Source: Betaproteobacteria bacterium
GTDB taxonomy: Bacteria; Pseudomonadota; Gammaproteobacteria; Burkholderiales; SG8-39
Assembly: GCA_016867955.1 (NCBI GenBank)
Contig: VGIE01000006.1
Location: 1-18,704 of the forward strand
Length of the DNA stretch: 18,704 nucleotides
Direction: 5' to 3'
The position numbers and the translations under genes were made by a program. Position 1 is the stretch's first letter, and every line of letters starts with the position of its first letter. This document shows, piece after piece, positions 14,840-18,704 of the stretch. The notes under the pieces were generated by a model, which was given only the letters and a program-made list of their open reading frames with translations, was not told the DNA's origin and searched no databases.

Positions 14840-16349
14840 ATGCAAGAGATCCGCGATCTCGAATCGCTGCTTTCGGCGCGCGTGCCAGTGGTGGCCGTAT
14901 TCGGCGCGCGTGCCAGTGGTGGCCGTAGAGTCCCACGAGGAATCGCGGGTGCTCGCCATGCTGGAGTCGTTTTCCAACCTGAATGACCGGGCCCTGTACG
15001 TGTGGAGCCTGACCGACGGGCTGCGCTTGCGCAACTCGAACGCATCGATCTACAACACCAGCGACATTGTCGATGCCCTGCGCCACATCGAGGGCTCGCC
15101 GCGCAACGCCATCTACGTGCTGGTTGACGCGCATACGTTCCTCGAGAACCCGGTGGTGGTGCGCACCATCAAGAACATTGCCCAGAAAGCCGAGGTGGTG
15201 CCGCGCATGCTGGTGTTCCTGTCCCACCGGATCACCCTGCCGCCGGAACTGGCGCGATTGTCGGCGAACTTCACGCCATCCCTGCCCGAAAGCGCTGCCA
15301 TCCGGAAGATCCTCAATAAGGAGGCCTCGCGCTACCGCGCGGCGACGGGCGCCAAGGTGGCAGCCACGCGCGACGCGCTGCACATGCTGGCACAGCACCT
15401 CTCCGGGTTGACGCAGGAGGATGCCAGGCGCCTGGCGCGAATGGCCATCCGCGACGACGGAGCGGTGACCCTCGCGGACATCGCCCGGGTGCTGAAGACC
15501 AAGCACGAGCTCATGCAGGGCAGCGACATCCTGTCTCTGGAGCCCGGCATCCCGGACATCAGCGAGCTCGGCGGCCTGTCCCGACTCAAGCGCTGGCTGG
15601 CTGTGCGGCGTGAAGTCTTCCTGAAGGGCGATGGCACCGGCGCGCTGCCGCCGCCCAAGGGCATGCTGCTGCTGGGCGTGCAGGGGGCGGGCAAGAGCCA
15701 TGCGGCCAAGTGCGTTGCCGGCGCCTGGCACCTGCCGCTGTTCCGCATGGACTTCGGCACGCTGTACCAGAAGTACCACGGCGAGACCGAGCGCAACATG
15801 CGCGAAGCGCTGCGCGTTGCCGCCGCCATGGCGCCCTGCGTGCTCTGGATAAACGAGATCGAGAAGGGCATCGCCGGGGGTGCCGGCGGCGACAGCGACG
15901 GCGGCGTCTCCAAGCGAGTGCTGGGCACTCTGCTCACCTGGATGGCCGAGCGCACGGCGCGTGTATTCATCGTTGCCACGGCCAACGATATCTCGCATCT
16001 GCCGCCGGAACTGCTGCACAAGGGGCGATTCGACGAGATTTTCTTTGTCGATCTGCCGAAGGAAGCTGCGCGCGAGCAGATTCTCGGCATCCACTTGAAG
16101 CGCCGCAAGCTCGATCCGGGCGCATTCGACCTGAAGGCGCTGACGGCGGCGTCGGATGGCTTCTCCGGGGCCGAACTCGAGCAGGCGATCGTCTCGGCCC
16201 TGTACGAGGCGCATGGCGAGAAGACGGCACTCGACACCGGGCATGTGCTGCGCGAGTTGTCGCGGACGCGCCCGATCTCGGTGGTCATGGCCGAGAAGAT
16301 CGCCGATCTGCGGGCCTGGGCCGCCGAGCGCACTGTTTCAGCAGACTGA
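14840..16349 (+). CDS. Ycf46-like AAA ATPase, N-terminal frame broken by a 28-bp duplication
   Basis: From the ATG at 14840 the frame reads MQEIRDLESLLSARVPVVAV and then goes out of frame because bases 14872-14899 are repeated at 14900-14927. Removing one copy gives a continuous 493-residue protein. As written, the intact frame could start only at GTG 14910 or ATG 14958. The N-terminal half (to about 250) is the non-catalytic Ycf46-type domain. The ATPase core has Walker A GVQGAGKS (about 270-277), Walker B CVLWINEIEKG (about 325-335), sensor-1 VATANDI and a second region of homology ending HKGRFDEIFFVDLP. The Walker B aspartate is Asn here (ata aac gag). Ycf46-type ATPases in cyanobacteria are linked to CO2 use; in proteobacteria their function is not settled. 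Confidence 0.85.
14872..14927. repeat. 28-bp perfect tandem duplication inside the AAA ATPase gene
   Basis: Bases 14872-14899 and 14900-14927 are identical. As 28 is not a multiple of three, the second copy shifts the reading frame about 20 codons after the natural start. Confidence 0.97.
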
Positions 16350-16357
16350 CAACACCG

Positions 16358-16376
16358 GGCGGGCAGGGCGCCCGCC
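16358..16376 (+). terminator. Stem-loop between the AAA ATPase gene and argB
   Basis: ggcgggc (16358-16364) pairs with gcccgcc (16370-16376) over loop agggc, 8 bp after the ATPase stop. There is no T-run. Just downstream, TACAAT at 16386-16391 could be a -10 element for argB, without a clear -35. Confidence 0.4.
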
Positions 16377-16434
16377 TGTAACCGGTACAATCGGCCCTTC
16401 CGAATCACTGCCACCCGTGAACACTGCGCCCGCC

Positions 16435-17331
16435 ATGTCCGATTCCGCCACTCCCCTGTCCCCGTCGGCCGCCATCATGGCCCAGACGCTGGCCGAGGCG
16501 CTGCCCTACATCAAGCGCTTCCATGGCCGCACCATTGTCGTCAAGTACGGCGGCAACGCCATGACGGATCTGGCGCTGCAGAAGAGTTTTGCCCACGACG
16601 TGGTGCTGCTCAAGCTGGTCGGCATGAACCCGGTGGTGGTGCATGGCGGCGGTCCGCAGATCGAGCAGATGTTGAAGAAACTGGACATCAAGAGCGAGTT
16701 CATCCAGGGCATGCGCGTCACCGACGAGGCCACCCTCGACGTGGTGGAGATGGTGCTCTCGGCGCTCAACAAGGACATCGTCACGCTGATCAACCAGGCC
16801 GGCGGCAAGGCGGTCGGCCTCACCGGGCAGGACGGCACCTTCATCCGCGCCCGGAAAATGATGATGCCCGACCAGCGCCAGCCCAAACTCATGCTCGACA
16901 TCGGCAAGGTCGGCGAGATCTCGTCCATCGACCCCGGCGTCATCGACACCCTGGAGTCCGGCGGCTTCATCCCGGTGGTCGCGCCGATCGGGGTGGGCGA
17001 AGCGGGCGAGACCTACAACATCAACGCCGACCTCGTTGCCGGAAAGCTGGCCGAAGTGCTGAAGGCGGAGAAGCTGGTGCTGCTGACCAACACGCCCGGC
17101 GTGCTCGACAAGACGGGCAAACTGCTCACCGGCCTCACGCCGCAGGGCATCGACAAGCTGGTGGCTGACGGCACGCTCTCGGGTGGCATGCTGCCTAAGA
17201 TCGCCTCGGCGCTGGATGCTGCGCGCAGCGGCGTGAGAAGCGTGCACATCATCGACGGGCGCGTCGACCACGCACTGCTGCTCGAAATCCTCACCAACCA
17301 GGGCGTGGGCACGCTGATCCGCAGCAAATGA
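16435..17331 (+). CDS. argB: Acetylglutamate kinase
   Basis: ArgB phosphorylates N-acetyl-L-glutamate with ATP, the second step of acetylated arginine biosynthesis in the cytosol. The 298-residue protein has the amino-acid-kinase fold with VVKYGGNAM (ATP phosphate binding), VVVHGGGPQIEQML (acetylglutamate site), FIQGMRVTDEATLDVVEMVL, and a C-terminal ADLVAGKLAEVLKAEKLVLLTNTPG with the catalytic lysine region GGMLPKIASALDA. The N-terminal helix before KYGG (LAEALPYIKRFHGRT) fits the arginine-sensitive hexameric class. The start is the ATG at 16435; an in-frame GTG at 16417 would add six residues. Confidence 0.97.
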   Translation: MSDSATPLSPSAAIMAQTLAEALPYIKRFHGRTIVVKYGGNAMTDLALQKSFAHDVVLLKLVGMNPVVVHGGGPQIEQMLKKLDIKSEFIQGMRVTDEATLDVVEMVLSALNKDIVTLINQAGGKAVGLTGQDGTFIRARKMMMPDQRQPKLMLDIGKVGEISSIDPGVIDTLESGGFIPVVAPIGVGEAGETYNINADLVAGKLAEVLKAEKLVLLTNTPGVLDKTGKLLTGLTPQGIDKLVADGTLSGGMLPKIASALDAARSGVRSVHIIDGRVDHALLLEILTNQGVGTLIRSK

Positions 17332-17355
17332 GGGGGTTGGACCGTGGGGTGGGTA

Positions 17356-17426
17356 GGACCGTGCGGCGCGCTCCGCACCCTCGCGCCGCACTGTTTGAGG
17401 CGGGACCGTGCGGCCTGCTCCGCACC
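17356..17426. repeat. Two imperfect copies of a hairpin-forming 24-bp repeat after argB
   Basis: Copies at 17356-17379 and 17403-17426 share ggaccgtgcggc, two or three variable bases, and gctccgcacc. Each forms a 6-bp stem gtgcgg/ccgcac with a 6-base loop (17361-17378 and 17408-17425). The differing loops and conserved stems suggest selection for the hairpin. A third, degenerate start (ggaccgtg) is at 17339-17346. They sit between the convergent argB and M15 genes and may serve as a bidirectional terminator. Confidence 0.75.
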
Positions 17427-17443
17427 ATTGCTTGCTCCGCCAA

Positions 17444-17902
17444 CTAGGCCAAGACATTCCCATCCGCATCCCGCAGGCCATCGAGATAGCCCTCGCCGCT
17501 GTCGTGGATGCTGAGCACGCGCCCGCGCGGGCTGGATGAGAACGAGATGTGGACCCAGCGGCCGAATTCGAGGATGCACTGGTCGAAGGGGATGTCGGAG
17601 GCCTGGATGGCCGCAACAATCTCGACGGGGGAGCCGAACTGCGGGCAGGTGAAGTCCGCCGCCATGCCCAGCGTGTGCTGCGAAGCGTCGGTGCCGCCGA
17701 CCGCGCGGTTGAGCTCCGCGCAGCGGTAGCCGCTGGAGATTTCCAGCGGATGCCCGAGCAGCGCCTGAACCTGCTCCAGCCCAGCGGCGAGTCGCCGAAG
17801 GTTGTCGACATGCTCCGGCAGCGGCGAATTGGCGATACCCTTGCGCTCGGCCGTTTCGGATGCAGTGAGGTGCGCGAGGTGAAAGTGGTCGGTGAGTCGC
17901 AT
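17444..17902 (-). CDS. Peptidase M15-type (DUF882/endolysin-like) cell-wall peptidase fold protein
   Basis: This 152-residue protein has the M15/hedgehog-type zinc peptidase pattern: ISSGYRCAELNRAVGG, then SQHTLGMAADF (the SxHxxGxAxD zinc motif) and a later WVHISF giving the third ligand histidine. Members cleave peptidoglycan cross-links or D-Ala peptides and are common in phage lysis modules, but also occur as single chromosomal genes in Betaproteobacteria. No signal peptide is visible, and no phage genes are nearby. The start ATG (17900-17902) gives MRLTDHFHLAHL; the longer open frame to 17998 looks spurious. It is divergent from the HAD gene with 41 bp between starts, so they share a promoter region. 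Confidence 0.85.
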   Translation of the reverse strand: MRLTDHFHLAHLTASETAERKGIANSPLPEHVDNLRRLAAGLEQVQALLGHPLEISSGYRCAELNRAVGGTDASQHTLGMAADFTCPQFGSPVEIVAAIQASDIPFDQCILEFGRWVHISFSSSPRGRVLSIHDSGEGYLDGLRDADGNVLA

Positions 17903-17943
17903 GTGCGGGAAATTGTAGGCCGTATCGCCGCTGTTGGGGCGTA

Positions 17944-18639
17944 ATGAGCAGCCGGCTGGCCTGGATCTTCGATCTGGATGACACCCTGCACCGGGCATCG
18001 GGGCATGTCTTTCCGCGCCTGAATCGCAGCATGACCGACTACATCATGCGCCACCTCGACCTCGAGGAGGCGGCGGCGGGCGCCCTGCGCACGCACTACT
18101 GGCATGCCTATGGCGCGACGCTGCTCGGCCTGATCCGCCACCACGACGTGGATCCGCACCATTTCCTGTGGCATACGCACCAGTTCCCGGACCTCGCGCG
18201 CATCGTCGTGGCCGAGGCCGGGCTGCGCCACTGCCTGCTGCGCCTCGAGGGCCGCCGGATCCTGTTCTCGAATTCGCCCGCGCATTACGCGCAGGCGGTG
18301 CTCGACGTGCTTGGCATCGGCGACCTGTTCGACGCGGTGTACACCATCGAGAGCACGCGCTTCCAGCCCAAGCCGATGACGGGCGGCTTTCGCGCGCTGC
18401 TGCGCCGCGAGCGCCTGCGACCCGAACGCAGCGTGCTGGTCGAGGACTCGCTGCCCAACCTCGCGACCGCGAGGCGCCTTGGCATGAAAACGGTCTGGAT
18501 CACGCGCGATGCGCGCTCACCGGCCTGGGTGGACCTCAAGCTGCCCTCGGTGTTGGGCATACCGCGCGCCGTCGCGCGGCTCGGCGGTGCGCGCTGGCCT
18601 GCGCAAGCGGTGGCGCCCGCGCAGGCGGATGCGCGCTAG
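17944..18639 (+). CDS. HAD-family pyrimidine 5'-nucleotidase-type phosphatase
   Basis: This 231-residue cytosolic phosphatase has all HAD motifs: DLDDTL with nucleophile Asp at 10 and acid/base Asp at 12, motif II SNS in RILFSNSPAHYA, motif III lysine in FQPKPMTGGF, and motif IV LVEDSLPNLATA. The N-terminal helical cap and the spacing match the pyrimidine 5'-nucleotidase group (TIGR01993), which dephosphorylates pyrimidine nucleoside monophosphates. Its closeness to argB is typical of Betaproteobacteria. The ATG at 17944 is two bases after the end of the divergent spacer and lacks a strong ribosome binding site. Confidence 0.92.
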   Translation: MSSRLAWIFDLDDTLHRASGHVFPRLNRSMTDYIMRHLDLEEAAAGALRTHYWHAYGATLLGLIRHHDVDPHHFLWHTHQFPDLARIVVAEAGLRHCLLRLEGRRILFSNSPAHYAQAVLDVLGIGDLFDAVYTIESTRFQPKPMTGGFRALLRRERLRPERSVLVEDSLPNLATARRLGMKTVWITRDARSPAWVDLKLPSVLGIPRAVARLGGARWPAQAVAPAQADAR

Positions 18640-18704
18640 CAAGCACTCACCCCATGGCATAGAATCCGCGCTAGTCCCCGAATCCATTGCCCAGCGGGCA
18701 GTGC
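18640..18704 (+). promoter_or_regulatory. Spacer at the window end with a possible -10 element
   Basis: TAGAAT at 18660-18665 could be the -10 of the next, unseen gene on the + strand. The -35 is not clear. In Betaproteobacteria slmA often follows this HAD gene, but it is outside the window. Confidence 0.2.

Noticed and set aside
17444..17902. M15-type protein as evidence of a prophage
   Set aside because: No phage structural, integrase or holin genes and no attachment-site repeats are nearby; such genes also occur alone on chromosomes.
16405..18285. 626-codon minus-strand ORF spanning argB to the HAD gene
   Set aside because: It covers argB in antisense and the real M15 gene in a different frame; no domain is recognisable.

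Overview
This is a GC-rich chromosomal window that looks betaproteobacterial. Three things point there: HslV carries a short propeptide ahead of its catalytic threonine (MEQFHG, then TTIV); cobW and dksA lie near hslVU; and argB is close to a pyrimidine-5'-nucleotidase-type HAD gene. I see no rRNA, tRNA, insertion sequence, prophage or CRISPR array. The lineage is inferred from gene content and protein style only.

Region 1 (1-8529) is the most distinctive part and reads as a zinc-scarcity island, all on the + strand. After the tail of an unidentified gene come a COG0523/CobW GTPase and a DksA whose zinc-finger cysteines are replaced (CxxT-x17-TxxA, a zinc-independent DksA). Next are a His-rich exported protein and a ZnuD-like TonB-dependent receptor, both broken by single-base deletions. 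A ZIP-family permease follows, then a four-gene set: DUF2796 periplasmic protein, ABC ATPase, FtsX-like permease and DUF3299 protein. That set matches the zinc-regulated locus known as PA4063-PA4066 in Pseudomonas aeruginosa and zrgABCDE in Vibrio cholerae. Together these genes could move zinc across the outer membrane, hold it in the periplasm, carry it inward, deliver it by metallochaperone, and replace a zinc-dependent transcription factor. No Zur gene and no convincing Zur operator was found in the window.

Region 2 (8530-11820) starts with a palindrome-rich spacer. It holds hslV-hslU (ATP-dependent protease) and, after a short AT-rich promoter-like island, an M14/AstE-type deacylase.

Region 3 (11821-14160) has a 28-bp tandem repeat array that overlaps the end of a minus-strand short-chain dehydrogenase. 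The dehydrogenase overlaps a small putative membrane protein. Then come a PCu(A)C periplasmic copper chaperone (+) and a small cysteine-rich CWC protein (-).

Region 4 (14180-18704) has an Hsp20 gene behind a near-perfect sigma-32 promoter, a Ycf46-like AAA ATPase whose start is disrupted by a 28-bp tandem duplication, argB, two palindromic repeats, an M15-type peptidase-fold protein (-) and a HAD phosphatase (+).

A recurring oddity is the number of short tandem duplications (17 bp, 28 bp x3, 28 bp x2), plus four single-base deletions within about 700 bp. They may be real mutations or assembly errors; the sequence alone cannot decide.
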